Source of the DNA: Trebonia sp036501515
Lineage (GTDB): Bacteria > Actinomycetota > Actinomycetes > Streptosporangiales > Streptosporangiaceae
Direction: 5' to 3'
DNA: 64,000 bases
Assembly: GCA_036501515.1 (NCBI GenBank)
Contig: DASYAD010000257.1
Location: 1-64,000, forward strand
Position 1 is the stretch's first letter, and every line of letters starts with the position of its first letter. Under the pieces are notes generated by a model that had not been told where the DNA came from, made no database searches, and was given only the letters and a program-made list of their open reading frames with translations. The translations under genes and the position numbers were made by a program. This document shows positions 42,463 through 51,290 of this stretch, in pieces.

Positions 42463-43662
42463 TTAGCGGCGGATAAGGCGGAGCCGGAGCTCGTCAAGCC
42501 CGTTTCCCTGCGGCGACAGGTACGGGCGCGGAGTTGTCCCGGGTTCGAGTTCAACCGCCGCTACCAGGTCGAGCAGCGTGTTCAGCAGGGTGGCGCCCGC
42601 GTGGCGGACGACGTGGGCGCCGACGCAGGTGTGCGTGCCCCAGCCGAAGGCGACGTGCGGCGGCTGGCCCGCACGGTCGAGGCGGAACGTCTCCGGGTCC
42701 TCGTAGACGGTCTCGTCCCGGTTGGCAGAAGCCAGCCCCAGCAGGACCTTCTCGCCTGCGGTGAGGCTCGTCTCGTGCACCTGGGCCGGCTCCCGGCAGG
42801 TCCGCGAGATGAACATGCTCGGCGAGTCCCGGCGCAGCGACTCCTCGACGGCGTCGGGCACCCGCGCCCGGTCCGCGCGCAGGGCCTCGACCAGCGCCGG
42901 CTCTCCTGCCAGGGACAACAGCGTGTTGTTGATGAAGTTGCCCATCGTGTTGCCGCCGGCGGTCGGGATGCTGACCAGGATCATCCGCTGCAGCGTCCGC
43001 GGCAGCGGCTTGCCGTCGAGCTCGGCGGTGACCACCAGCGTGAGCGCGTCGTCGGGACGCTCGGCCGCCCTGGTCCGGTCGTCGATGTGCTGGTCGAGGT
43101 ACTCGAGCAGGTCCGGGTAGCACTGCTCGAAGCCGGCGCCGCGGTCGTTGCGGTTGGTGAATGAGAAGCCCGAGCGGATCATGTCCCTGACCCAGCGGCG
43201 CCAGCGCGGCGCGTCGTCCTCGGGAAATCCCGCCAGCCGCATCATCAGCCGTCCGGCGAACGGCGCGGTGAAGTCCTCCACTACCTCGCCGCCGCCCGCC
43301 TCGAGCAGCGGGGCGAGGAGCTCGGTGATGAGCGCGCGCACCGCGGGGGTGGCCGCCTCGGCCCGCTGGCGGGAGAGCAGGTCGCGCAGCAGCCGCCGCA
43401 GCGGGACGTGCAGCGGCGGGTCGTATTCGAAGAAGAAGAACCGGTCCTGCTCCGGCACCGCGATGCCGGGGGCGCGGGCGGCGTTCGCATTCGACATGTG
43501 CGCGTCGCTCAGCATGGCCTTCACGTCGGCGTAGCGCGGCACGACCAGCATTCCCGAGCTGAGCCTGGCGACCGGGCAGCTGGCGCGGAGCTCCGCCATC
43601 GCCTCGTGGTGCCGGCTGCCTTGTTGCGGATCGAAGGGATCGAACCCCCGGGGCGTCGGCAT
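42463..43662 (-). CDS. Cytochrome P450 with atypical I-helix
   Basis: A 399-residue P450. ESLR (274-277) is the ExxR motif and FGWGTHTCVGAHVVR carries the Cys346 heme ligand. The I-helix reads PTAGGNTMG, with Asn238 where most P450s have Asp or Glu before the conserved Thr; this may alter oxygen activation. It starts at the ATG at 43662 and has its own promoter region with operator site 9. It converges on the first substrate-binding-protein gene. The substrate is unknown. Confidence 0.92.
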   Translation of the reverse strand: MPTPRGFDPFDPQQGSRHHEAMAELRASCPVARLSSGMLVVPRYADVKAMLSDAHMSNANAARAPGIAVPEQDRFFFFEYDPPLHVPLRRLLRDLLSRQRAEAATPAVRALITELLAPLLEAGGGEVVEDFTAPFAGRLMMRLAGFPEDDAPRWRRWVRDMIRSGFSFTNRNDRGAGFEQCYPDLLEYLDQHIDDRTRAAERPDDALTLVVTAELDGKPLPRTLQRMILVSIPTAGGNTMGNFINNTLLSLAGEPALVEALRADRARVPDAVEESLRRDSPSMFISRTCREPAQVHETSLTAGEKVLLGLASANRDETVYEDPETFRLDRAGQPPHVAFGWGTHTCVGAHVVRHAGATLLNTLLDLVAAVELEPGTTPRPYLSPQGNGLDELRLRLIRR

Positions 43663-43675
43663 AACCGCACAATAT

Positions 43676-43689
43676 AGTAAGCGTTCACA
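43676..43689 (+). promoter_or_regulatory. Local regulon operator, site 9
   Basis: AGTAAGCGTTCACA in the 54-bp gap between the aldo/keto reductase stop and the P450 start; it is within 14 bp of the P450 ATG. Confidence 0.6.
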
Positions 43690-43716
43690 GACTTCCAGGT
43701 TTCCCGGCCGCCCGCC

Positions 43717-44685
43717 TCACTCGGCGGTGAATGATTCCACCCGCCCGAAGATCTTGTGCAGCCGCTCGAGGACGGGACCCGGCAGCGGCCCGGAGTTGAT
43801 CGATGCGACGTTGTCGCGCAGGTGCTCGACCCGCCCGGTACTGGTGAGGATCACGTCGGCCCCGGGCGCGTGCCGGTTGAACCGGTAGCAGGCGTCAGCC
43901 AGCGACCGGACGGACGGGTCGTCGAGGAGGAAGCCCAGCGGCCGGCCGGGGTCGAGGTCGGCCGGGTCGACCTCGCCGGCGGCGGCCAGCTCGTCAATGA
44001 GCGCCTGGGCCCGCTCGGGGGTGGCGAGCCGCCTGCGCACCGCGTACATGCACTGGGTGCCGATGTCCCTGGCTTTCGTGTACGGCAGCACCCTTGTCAG
44101 CGCCGTCTGGTTGACGAAGTTGAAGCCGACCATCACCACGTCGAACACATCGTCGTGCAAGGCGAGCTGCAGCATCTGGTGGCCGGGGTCGACGAAGAAA
44201 CGCTCGGAGATGGCCAGGAACCGGATCTTTCCCTGCTCGCGCATCCGGATCATCTCAGGGACGAACGCGTCAGCGCACTGCCGGTACTGGTTGGGGCATA
44301 CTCCGTGCAGGTAGAACACGTCGATGTAGTCCGTGCCGAGGCGGCGGAGGTTGCCGTCGACCAGCTCGCGGAACTCCCCGGCGGTGATCAGCTCGTCGCC
44401 CGCCGGCGCCGCGCTCCGGCGGTAGACCTGGTTCTTGGTGGAGATGACGACCGAGTCGCGACGGCCCGCGACGGCCTCGGCGACGATCTCCTCGGTGCGG
44501 TAGTCGGCGGCGGTGTCGATGAAGTCGATGCCCTCGTCCAGGGCGGCCCGCAGCACGCGCACCGACTGCGCGGCCGTGGCGCCGTACTCCTGGCCGAGCC
44601 GGCTGAAGCCGCCGGTGCCGATCGAGGCGACGGAGACGTCCAGGTTGGTGCGGCCGAGCCTGGCCCGGCCCATCGCGGCAGCCAT
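43717..44685 (-). CDS. Aldo/keto reductase
   Basis: A 322-residue AKR barrel enzyme. The catalytic tetrad is visible as Asp and Tyr in FIDTAADY (about residues 55-62), Lys in VISTKNQ and His in FYLHGV. It reduces carbonyls with NADPH, or runs in reverse. It starts at the ATG at 44685 (or 44673) and follows the SnoaL-like gene by seven bases, so the two form an operon. The probable role is to reduce or oxidise a keto intermediate; direction unknown. Confidence 0.9.
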   Translation of the reverse strand: MAAAMGRARLGRTNLDVSVASIGTGGFSRLGQEYGATAAQSVRVLRAALDEGIDFIDTAADYRTEEIVAEAVAGRRDSVVISTKNQVYRRSAAPAGDELITAGEFRELVDGNLRRLGTDYIDVFYLHGVCPNQYRQCADAFVPEMIRMREQGKIRFLAISERFFVDPGHQMLQLALHDDVFDVVMVGFNFVNQTALTRVLPYTKARDIGTQCMYAVRRRLATPERAQALIDELAAAGEVDPADLDPGRPLGFLLDDPSVRSLADACYRFNRHAPGADVILTSTGRVEHLRDNVASINSGPLPGPVLERLHKIFGRVESFTAE

Positions 44686-44692
44686 CGGGGCC

Positions 44693-45070
44693 CTAGAGGG
44701 CTTCCATCCAGGCGTTGATCTCCGGGCTGTCGCGGTCGACCTTCTCGGAGTAGTAGTGCCCGGTCAAGATGGTGCCGGTGGCCGGGTCGACCTCGTAGAT
44801 GACCACGGCTTCCATCTCCAGGCCGGCCGACCGGTAGGTGTTCTGCACCCAGATCTCGTTGCCGTGCTCCACGATCCGGCGTACCTCGATGCGGCCCTCA
44901 GGATGGGCGGTCATCAGCCCGCGCATGTTCTTGACTTCCTGGGCGCGGCCCTTGAACCCGCGCGCGGGGTGCTGGGGGACGATCATCTCGAAGTCAGCGT
45001 GGAAGGCGGCCTCGACGCCGTCCACGTCTCCCCGGTTGACCGCCTCGACGAAACGCAGCACCGCGTTCAC
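44693..45070 (-). CDS. SnoaL/NTF2-like small protein
   Basis: A 125-residue NTF2-fold protein. The sequence runs VNAVLRFVEAVNRGDVDGVEAAFHADFEMIV, then FKGRAQEVKNMRGLMTAHPEGRIEVRRIVEHGNEIWVQNTYRSAG, the usual helix-helix-curved-sheet pattern of SnoaL-like cyclases, isomerases and dehydratases. I place the start at the GTG at 45070, seven bases after GGAGG. It is the promoter-proximal gene of the pair with the AKR and diverges from an SDR. Ketosteroid isomerase is a relative, so isomerisation of a ring intermediate is possible, but the catalytic Asp/Tyr set cannot be assigned. Confidence 0.85.
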   Translation of the reverse strand: MNAVLRFVEAVNRGDVDGVEAAFHADFEMIVPQHPARGFKGRAQEVKNMRGLMTAHPEGRIEVRRIVEHGNEIWVQNTYRSAGLEMEAVVIYEVDPATGTILTGHYYSEKVDRDSPEINAWMEAL

Positions 45071-45157
45071 CACAGCACCTCCTGGTTGACTCGCTGTGCG
45101 GCCATCTTCCGCTGGCCCGGCGACCCGGCGCAAGGCGAATCAGCAAAAATGTGAGTG

Positions 45158-45171
45158 GGTGATTACTTACA
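45158..45171 (-). promoter_or_regulatory. Local regulon operator, site 10
   Basis: Minus-strand TGTAAGTAATCACC, embedded in a larger inverted repeat ATGTGAGT (45149-45156) and ACTTACAT. It lies in the gap between the divergent SnoaL-AKR and SDR genes. Confidence 0.55.
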
Positions 45172-45234
45172 TCACGGGTCATTCTCGGGTTATTCTGCGA
45201 GCGTGCGGCAGGGAAGCCGATCTCCGGGAGGGTA

Positions 45235-46077
45235 ATGAGCGAGCGTCAGGGGCGTGTTGCGGGCAAGGTCGCGATCGTGACCGGGGCCGGCTCGACGCCG
45301 GGGCCCGGCATGGCCACCGGCCGCGCCTGCGCCATCGTGCTGGCCCGGGAAGGGGCCAGCGTGCTGCTGGCCGACGTAATCGGCGAGCGGGCCGAGGAGA
45401 CGCGGGCGCTCATCGAGAAGGAAGGCGGCACCGCGGCCGTCTTCGCCGGCGACATGACGAAGGGCGCCGACTGCGACGCCATGGTGCGGGCGGCGGTCGA
45501 CGCCTACGGCACGCTGGACATCCTGGTGAACAACATCGGGGTCGCGCACGCCGGGAACGTGGTGGACACCACCGAGGAGACCTGGGACCGGATCTTGAGC
45601 CTCAGCCTCAAGACGGCGTTCCTTGCCAGCAAGAGCGCGGTCCCGGTGATGACGGCCAAGCGCTCGGGCGCGATCGTCAACATCGGGTCGATCACCGGCT
45701 CACGCGGCGGCAACTACGTCGCCTACGCGGCGGCCAAGGGCGGGATCAACGCGATGACCGTCGACATGGCCTACTCGCACGGCCGCGACGGTATCCGGGT
45801 GAACGCCCTCGCGCCCGGGCACATCACGACTCCCTTGCTGTTCTCGGTCACCGGCGTGTCGCCGCAGTCCGAGTACCGGCAGCGGCTGGCGGCCGCCTCC
45901 GGGCTGACCGGGACGAACGGCGACGGCTGGGACGTCGGCTACGCGGCCGCGTTCCTCGCCAGCGACGAGGCCCGCTGGATCACCGGCGCCGTGCATCCGG
46001 TCGACGGCGGGGTGATGGCGGTGACTCCGCTGATGATGGCGCCCTACCTGCGGGCCGAGCAGGCCCCGCCCGAATGA
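45235..46077 (+). CDS. Short-chain dehydrogenase/reductase
   Basis: A 280-residue classical SDR. The cofactor loop begins KVAIVTGAGSTPGPG (an insertion-like variant of TGxxxGxG), NNIGVAH is the NNAG-type motif, and the catalytic residues are Ser of IGSITGS and YxxxK in YAAAKGG. GGGAGG precedes the ATG. It starts an apparent operon with the flavin monooxygenase and is divergent from SnoaL-AKR. It probably converts an alcohol to the ketone used by the Baeyer-Villiger enzyme downstream. Confidence 0.93.
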   Translation: MSERQGRVAGKVAIVTGAGSTPGPGMATGRACAIVLAREGASVLLADVIGERAEETRALIEKEGGTAAVFAGDMTKGADCDAMVRAAVDAYGTLDILVNNIGVAHAGNVVDTTEETWDRILSLSLKTAFLASKSAVPVMTAKRSGAIVNIGSITGSRGGNYVAYAAAKGGINAMTVDMAYSHGRDGIRVNALAPGHITTPLLFSVTGVSPQSEYRQRLAAASGLTGTNGDGWDVGYAAAFLASDEARWITGAVHPVDGGVMAVTPLMMAPYLRAEQAPPE

Positions 46078-46140
46078 GCCCGGTCCCCGTGACGTACCCG
46101 CAGGCAGACCGTTCATCAAGAAGGAAGTGACGGCACCGAT

Positions 46141-48093
46141 ATGAGCGCTGGGCAGGACTCGGTGAGCGCGGAGCTGCTCGCGGCCACCGATGAGTTTATC
46201 GACGACGCGGTGAACTACGCCGATCCCATGGCTCTTCGCGGACTGCTGTACCAGCTGACCGGTGACGAGGCTGTCGCGGCGACCAAGATGGGCTCCGTCG
46301 CGGGATACACCGGCGGGAACCTCGCGACCGGGCTCACCGATCCGGCCGACGTGGCCCTGCTGCGCGCGAAGGCCGCCCAGTTCCTCAAGTCGCACCGCGA
46401 CGCGGGGGCCGGGCCGCTCGGCATCGGGCCGGCCGACCGGATCCCGCGCAGCCTCGCCCTGTCCGGAGGGGTGGACCAGCTTCCGCCCGAGGATGTGGAG
46501 CTGTGGGTCGAGGAACTCGCCCTGGACCCGTGGGTCCGCGGGCTGACCTGGGACGAGCCGCCGGCCCCGGCAGTGCTCGAGAGGTTCACGGCCGTCGTGG
46601 TCGGGGCGGGGATGGGCGGCCTCAACGCGGCGGCGCAGCTCATGCACGCCGGCCTCGACGTCACCGTGCTTGAGAAGAACTCCGCCGTCGGCGGCACCTG
46701 GCACGAGAACCGCTACCCGGGCGCGCGGGTCGACTCGCCCAGCCGCGCCTACACCCATATCCTCGGCGCCAGTTTCGACCAGCCCGCGCCCTGGTGCTCA
46801 CAGGCGGACAACGAGCGCTACTTCAACTGGGTGGCCGATGAGTACGGGGTCCGCCAGCACATCGTGTTCGACACCGAGGTGACGACGATGACCTGGCACG
46901 AGGAGACCGCGACGTGGGAAGTGGTCGCCAGGGGCCCGGGCGGGGAGCGGGTGTACCGGCCCAGCATCGTCGTCACCGCGGTCGGTCTCCTCTCGCGGCC
47001 GAGCCTGCCGGTGATCGCGGGCATGGACGACTTCGCGGGGCCGTCCTTCCACACCGCGCGCTGGCCGCGGGGCCTTGAGCTCGGCGACAAGACGGTGGGG
47101 GTGATCGGCACCGGGTGCTCCGGTGTCCAGCTGGTGCCCGAGCTGGCGAAGCTGGCCGCCCGGGTCACGGTATTCCAGCGGACGCCGCAGTGGCTGTTCG
47201 AGCACCAGGGGTACCTCGCCCCCTTCCCGCCCCAGCTGACCTGGCTGGACCGCAACTTCCCGTACCACGCGAACTTCATGCGGTTCCGGACCAACTGGCT
47301 GCTCGGGCCCTACCTGTCCGGTCCGACCCGGGAGATCGACCCGGACTTCGTCGATCCCCATGCCCGCAGCGCCGTCAACAAGACGATCCGCGACGAGCGC
47401 GTCGCGTTCATCAACAAGAAGCTGGCCAGCAGGCCGGAGCTGATCGAGAAGATGGTCCCGCCGCACCCGCCGATGTCGGCGCGGCCGGTTCAGGTCGACT
47501 CCGACTACAACCTGTACGACGCGGTCATGCGCGACAACGTCGAGCTGGTCACCAGCGGGATCGAGCGGGTCACCGCGACCGGCGTCCGAACCGTCGACGG
47601 CGCCGGCCACGACGTGGACGTGCTCGTCTACGCCACCGGGTTCCGGGCGAACGAGTGCCTGTGGCCGATGGAGGTGACCGGCCGCGGCGGCCGGTCGGTG
47701 CAGGACCTGTGGTCGAAGGACGGCCCGCGCGCCTACCTGGGCGCGATGGTGCCTGGATTCCCGAACCTGTTCATGATCTACGGCCCGAACATGAACCCCT
47801 ACGGCGGCCTGGGCGTGGTCAACCATCAGGAGATGGTCGCCCGCTGGCTGCTCGCTTGCGTCGAGGAGCTGATCGTCAGCGGCAAGAGCTCAGTCGACGT
47901 GACCGAGCGGGCGTACTGGCGCTACAACGACGAGCTCGACGCCCGCGAGACGCACAAGATCTACAAGGACCCGCGGGCGAGCAGCTACTACACCAACGCG
48001 CAGGGCCGCTCCGCGGTGAACTGCCCCTTCCCTGGCAACGAGATGTGGCACCGGCTGCGCCGGCCCGATTTCGCCGACCTGATCGTGACCTGA
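46141..48093 (+). CDS. Flavin monooxygenase, Baeyer-Villiger type
   Basis: A 650-residue enzyme. An N-terminal helical extension (1-145) like that of 4-hydroxyacetophenone monooxygenase precedes the FAD loop VVVGAGMGGLNAA (153-165). The Baeyer-Villiger fingerprint is present as FAGPSFHTARW (298-308) and the NADPH loop is VIGTGCSGVQLV (321-332). These enzymes insert oxygen beside a ketone to give an ester or lactone. The SDR just upstream could supply the ketone and the esterase/amidohydrolase genes could open the product. AAGAAGGAAG lies 12 bases before the ATG. Confidence 0.93.
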   Translation: MSAGQDSVSAELLAATDEFIDDAVNYADPMALRGLLYQLTGDEAVAATKMGSVAGYTGGNLATGLTDPADVALLRAKAAQFLKSHRDAGAGPLGIGPADRIPRSLALSGGVDQLPPEDVELWVEELALDPWVRGLTWDEPPAPAVLERFTAVVVGAGMGGLNAAAQLMHAGLDVTVLEKNSAVGGTWHENRYPGARVDSPSRAYTHILGASFDQPAPWCSQADNERYFNWVADEYGVRQHIVFDTEVTTMTWHEETATWEVVARGPGGERVYRPSIVVTAVGLLSRPSLPVIAGMDDFAGPSFHTARWPRGLELGDKTVGVIGTGCSGVQLVPELAKLAARVTVFQRTPQWLFEHQGYLAPFPPQLTWLDRNFPYHANFMRFRTNWLLGPYLSGPTREIDPDFVDPHARSAVNKTIRDERVAFINKKLASRPELIEKMVPPHPPMSARPVQVDSDYNLYDAVMRDNVELVTSGIERVTATGVRTVDGAGHDVDVLVYATGFRANECLWPMEVTGRGGRSVQDLWSKDGPRAYLGAMVPGFPNLFMIYGPNMNPYGGLGVVNHQEMVARWLLACVEELIVSGKSSVDVTERAYWRYNDELDARETHKIYKDPRASSYYTNAQGRSAVNCPFPGNEMWHRLRRPDFADLIVT

Positions 48094-48147
48094 GTACCAG
48101 GCCGCGCACCCCGCGCGAGCCAGGCTCAGGTAGCCCATTGCAGGGTG

Positions 48148-48161
48148 AGCGTTTATTTACT
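48148..48161 (-). promoter_or_regulatory. Local regulon operator, site 11
   Basis: Minus-strand AGTAAATAAACGCT, in a block (48135-48169) nearly identical to that upstream of the first substrate-binding protein (site 8). Confidence 0.65.
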
Positions 48162-48256
48162 ATCTTTAGCCAAACTGGTGTGCCGCGGATGGCGATGGCA
48201 CAGGTCAGCGGGCGGTCCGCCATGGCGGCGGAGCGCGGGTGGAAGGAATTTCCTTG

Positions 48257-49519
48257 GTGCAACGTCGCAACATCCTGGTGGCCGCCGTCGCGATTGCGGC
48301 TCTCGGGATGACGGTCAGTGCCTGCTCGTCGGGCAGCAGCAGTAGCGCATCGGGCACGACGTCGGCGAGTGCCGCCGCCAGTGCCTCGTCAGGTACCAGC
48401 CAGAGCGGAGCGGCCGCGGCGGGGTCGCCGATCACGGTGGGCGTGGAGTGCTCGTGCTCCGGGCCGTTCGGCGCCAGCCTCACCCCGGCCTGGGACGTGG
48501 TGCAGGCCTGGGCGAAGTCGGTTAACGCGGCCGGCGGCCTGGCAGGACATCCGGTCACGCTGGTCGAGAAGGACAACGGGAGCGTCGCCGGCACGGCCCT
48601 GACCGACGCCCAGGCGCTGGTCTCGGCCAAGGTGGACGCGATCATCGACCTGGACATCCTGGACGAGGTGTGGGAGAAGCCGGTATCGGCGGCGAAGATC
48701 CCGGTGGTGGGCGGCAACTTCAGCAGCCCGTCGTACTTCTCCGACCCGGACTGGTACCCCTCCGGGCAGACCAACGACTCGATCACCTACTCGGTCGCGG
48801 CCACGGCCAAGCAGGCCGGGGCGACCAGCCTGGCCGACTTCTACTGCGCGGAGAGCGCGCAGTGCCAGTCCAGCGTGCCGCTGATCAAGGCCGCGGGCCA
48901 GTCGGTCGGCGTGCCGGTCACCTACTCCGCGTCCATCGCGGCCACCGCGCCCAACTACACGGCCCAGTGCGTGGCGGCCAAGCAAGCCGGCGTGAAGGCG
49001 ATCTTCATCGGCGACTCGATCTCGGTCATCGCCCGGGTCGCCAGCGACTGCAGCCAGCAGGGCTACGACCCGATCTACGTCACCGAGGGAACCGGGTTCA
49101 CCAACCAGGCGCTGACCGCGGCCGGGCTGAAGGACAGCCTGTGGTCCTCTTACCCGATCCTGCCTTACTTCTCCTCGGCCTCGGCGGTCGCCGACATGAA
49201 CACCGTCGTTGACAAGTACTACCCGGGCTTGCGGCAGAACAGCAATGACACCTGGAGCGAGGTGTCGGCCCAGGCCTGGACGGCCGGCCTGCTGCTGGCC
49301 GCGGGGGTCAAGGACTCGGGGGCGACCGCCTCCACGGCGGTGACGCCGGCGCTGATCGCCGGGGGCCTGGACAAGGTCTCCAATGAGACGCTCGGCGGGT
49401 TCTCGCCGACGCTCAGTTTCACCGCCGGCAAGGCCCACCCGGTCGACTGCTGGTACGTCGGCCGCGTGCAGAACGGCGTGGCCACTCAGGTCGGCGGGCT
49501 CACCTGCCAGAAGAGCTAG
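48257..49519 (+). CDS. Branched-chain-type ABC substrate-binding lipoprotein (copy 2)
   Basis: A 420-residue paralogue of the gene at 41099. The signal ends TVSAC (lipidated Cys23), then a Ser/Ala linker leads to SPITVGVECSCSGPFGAS. The shared core includes FYCAESAQCQSSVPLIKAAGQ and CVAAKQAG, and both have extra cysteine pairs (CSC; CAESAQC) uncommon in this family. I use the GTG at 48257, eight bases after GGAAGGAA; TTG 48254 is possible. No permease or ATPase is adjacent. The duplicated promoter block means the two genes were copied with their control region. Confidence 0.92.
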   Translation: MQRRNILVAAVAIAALGMTVSACSSGSSSSASGTTSASAAASASSGTSQSGAAAAGSPITVGVECSCSGPFGASLTPAWDVVQAWAKSVNAAGGLAGHPVTLVEKDNGSVAGTALTDAQALVSAKVDAIIDLDILDEVWEKPVSAAKIPVVGGNFSSPSYFSDPDWYPSGQTNDSITYSVAATAKQAGATSLADFYCAESAQCQSSVPLIKAAGQSVGVPVTYSASIAATAPNYTAQCVAAKQAGVKAIFIGDSISVIARVASDCSQQGYDPIYVTEGTGFTNQALTAAGLKDSLWSSYPILPYFSSASAVADMNTVVDKYYPGLRQNSNDTWSEVSAQAWTAGLLLAAGVKDSGATASTAVTPALIAGGLDKVSNETLGGFSPTLSFTAGKAHPVDCWYVGRVQNGVATQVGGLTCQKS

Positions 49520-49531
49520 GACTGCCGTCAA

Positions 49532-49568
49532 GTGCTGCCGGGCCCCGTCGACCGGGGCCCGGCAGCAC
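49532..49568. terminator. Perfect 16-bp hairpin after the substrate-binding protein
   Basis: GTGCTGCCGGGCCCCG (49532-49547) and CGGGGCCCGGCAGCAC (49553-49568) are perfectly inverted around TCGAC. The stem starts 13 bases after the stop and ahead of the next SDR operon. Confidence 0.85.
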
Positions 49569-49603
49569 GCCAGACCGACCCGATCAGGGAGGGCCGCCGC
49601 GGT

Positions 49604-50404
49604 ATGCAGCTCGCCGGGCACGTCGCACTTGTCACCGGTGCGAGCAGGGGCATTGGCCGGGCCACGGCACTGGCGCTCGGCCGCCGCGGGGCGGCGGTGA
49701 TCGTGGCGGCCCGGACGCTCAGGCCCGGGGGCCGGGTGCCCGGCAGCCTGGACGAGACGGTGCAGGCCCTGCGCGCCGCGGGCGCCGATGCGCTGCCGGT
49801 CGTCTGCGATCTCGGCGATCCGGACAGCGTCGCCCAGCTGGCCGGGACCGCGCTGGGCTGGCGCGGCCAGGTGGACGTACTGGTGAACAACGCCGCGTTC
49901 CTCGGAAAGGCGACATTTCACCCGCTGGACGAGCTGTCCCTGGTCAACTGGCAGCGCCAGCTGAACATCAACGTCACCGCGCCGCTGGCGCTGAGTAAGG
50001 CGCTCGTGCCGGCGATGCGCGCCAGCGGCGCCGGCGTCATCGTGAACGTGACCTCGAGCGCGGCCGACCTGGTCGAAGGGGACGTGCCCGGTATCACCTA
50101 CGGGGCCACCAAGGCCGCGCTCAACCGCCTCACCCTCGCACTCGCCCGCGACCTGCGGCCCGACGGGGTGACGGTGTTCGCCGTCGACCCGGGTTACGTG
50201 CGGACCGAGGTCGCCGAGCAGGCAGCCTCCCATCCGGGCTGGGACATCGACATCGGCACGGCCCACTCGCCGCAGGTCGCGGGCGACGCGCTGGCCGAGC
50301 TCGTGGAGCGGGACGGCGACTCGGTGAGCGGCCGGTTCTGGCGGGTCGCGGGCGGGCAGCCGCCAGTGCTCGCGCACGACGGCCGCGGCCAGGGGAACCG
50401 GTGA
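49604..50404 (+). CDS. Short-chain dehydrogenase/reductase
   Basis: A 266-residue SDR. It has the cofactor motif TGASRGIGRA, the NNAAF motif, Ser of TSSAAD and YxxxK in TYGATKAAL. The ATG at 49604 lies after a GGGAGG about 11 bases upstream. It begins an operon of two SDRs, a MaoC-like protein and an epimerase-like protein, preceded by a terminator hairpin that isolates it from the substrate-binding protein. The substrate is likely a 3-hydroxyacyl-CoA or a ring alcohol (inference). Confidence 0.92.
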   Translation: MQLAGHVALVTGASRGIGRATALALGRRGAAVIVAARTLRPGGRVPGSLDETVQALRAAGADALPVVCDLGDPDSVAQLAGTALGWRGQVDVLVNNAAFLGKATFHPLDELSLVNWQRQLNINVTAPLALSKALVPAMRASGAGVIVNVTSSAADLVEGDVPGITYGATKAALNRLTLALARDLRPDGVTVFAVDPGYVRTEVAEQAASHPGWDIDIGTAHSPQVAGDALAELVERDGDSVSGRFWRVAGGQPPVLAHDGRGQGNR

Positions 50405-50408
50405 GCGC

Positions 50409-51290
50409 ATGACGGCGGCACTGGCCGGACGGGTCGCGGTGGTGACCGGGGGAGCGAGCGGCATCGGCCGCGCCACCGTGCTGCGCTTCCTCGAAGCCGG
50501 CGCGCAGGTGGTATTCGGCGACCTCAACGAGTCCGCCAGCCAGGCCCTGGTCGCGCAGGTGGGGGATTCCGCCCGGCTGCGCTACCTTCCGGCCGACGTC
50601 TCGGTCGAGTCCGACGTCGCGGCGCTGATGACGACCGCCGCCGACGCCTTCGGGCGGCTCGACGTGGTGTTCAACAACGCCGGCCTCGGCGGCGCCTACG
50701 GCCCGCTGACCGACCTCGACGTCGCCGACTGGGATCGTACCTTCGGCGTCATCAGCCGCGGCGCGTTCCTCGGCACCAAGCACGGCGCGCGGCAGATGAT
50801 CGAGCAGGGCAGCGGCGGATCGATCATCAATGACTCCTCGGTGGCGGGGCTGGTCGGCGGGGCGGGGCCGATCACGTACTCGGCGGCCAAGGCCGCTGTG
50901 CTGAGCTTCACCGCCAACGCCGCGGTCGAGCTGGCGGCGCACCGCATCCGGGTCAACGCGATCTGCCCCGGTCTCATCGACACGCCGATGGTCATGGGGG
51001 CCGATCCGGCCGCGATCACCGCGCGCCTGGCCGGCTTCCAGCCGTGGCCGGACCTGGGGAAGCCCGAGCACATCGCCTCGATCGCGGTCTTCCTGGCCGG
51101 GGCCGACAGCGAGTTCATCACCGGCGCGGCCATACCGGCCGACGGCGGGATGCTCGCCTGGGGACCCCGGATGGAAGGCGCCCACGACCAGGCGGGCGTG
51201 ACCCGCCGCCACGCCGGCTTCTCCTACGGCTCGACCGGCCGGCCCGCCATCAAGCGCCCCGTCAACGGCACCGGGCGCCGTGACCAGTGA
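50409..51290 (+). CDS. Short-chain dehydrogenase/reductase
   Basis: A 293-residue SDR with TGGASGIGRA, NNAGLGG, Ser of NDSSVAG and YxxxK in TYSAAKAAV. The long C-terminal tail (GPRMEGAHDQAGVTRRH...) extends past the normal SDR end by about 35 residues. It starts five bases after the previous stop and its own end overlaps the next gene by 11 bp. It probably acts as a 3-hydroxyacyl-CoA or ring-alcohol dehydrogenase; substrate unknown. Confidence 0.92.
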   Translation: MTAALAGRVAVVTGGASGIGRATVLRFLEAGAQVVFGDLNESASQALVAQVGDSARLRYLPADVSVESDVAALMTTAADAFGRLDVVFNNAGLGGAYGPLTDLDVADWDRTFGVISRGAFLGTKHGARQMIEQGSGGSIINDSSVAGLVGGAGPITYSAAKAAVLSFTANAAVELAAHRIRVNAICPGLIDTPMVMGADPAAITARLAGFQPWPDLGKPEHIASIAVFLAGADSEFITGAAIPADGGMLAWGPRMEGAHDQAGVTRRHAGFSYGSTGRPAIKRPVNGTGRRDQ

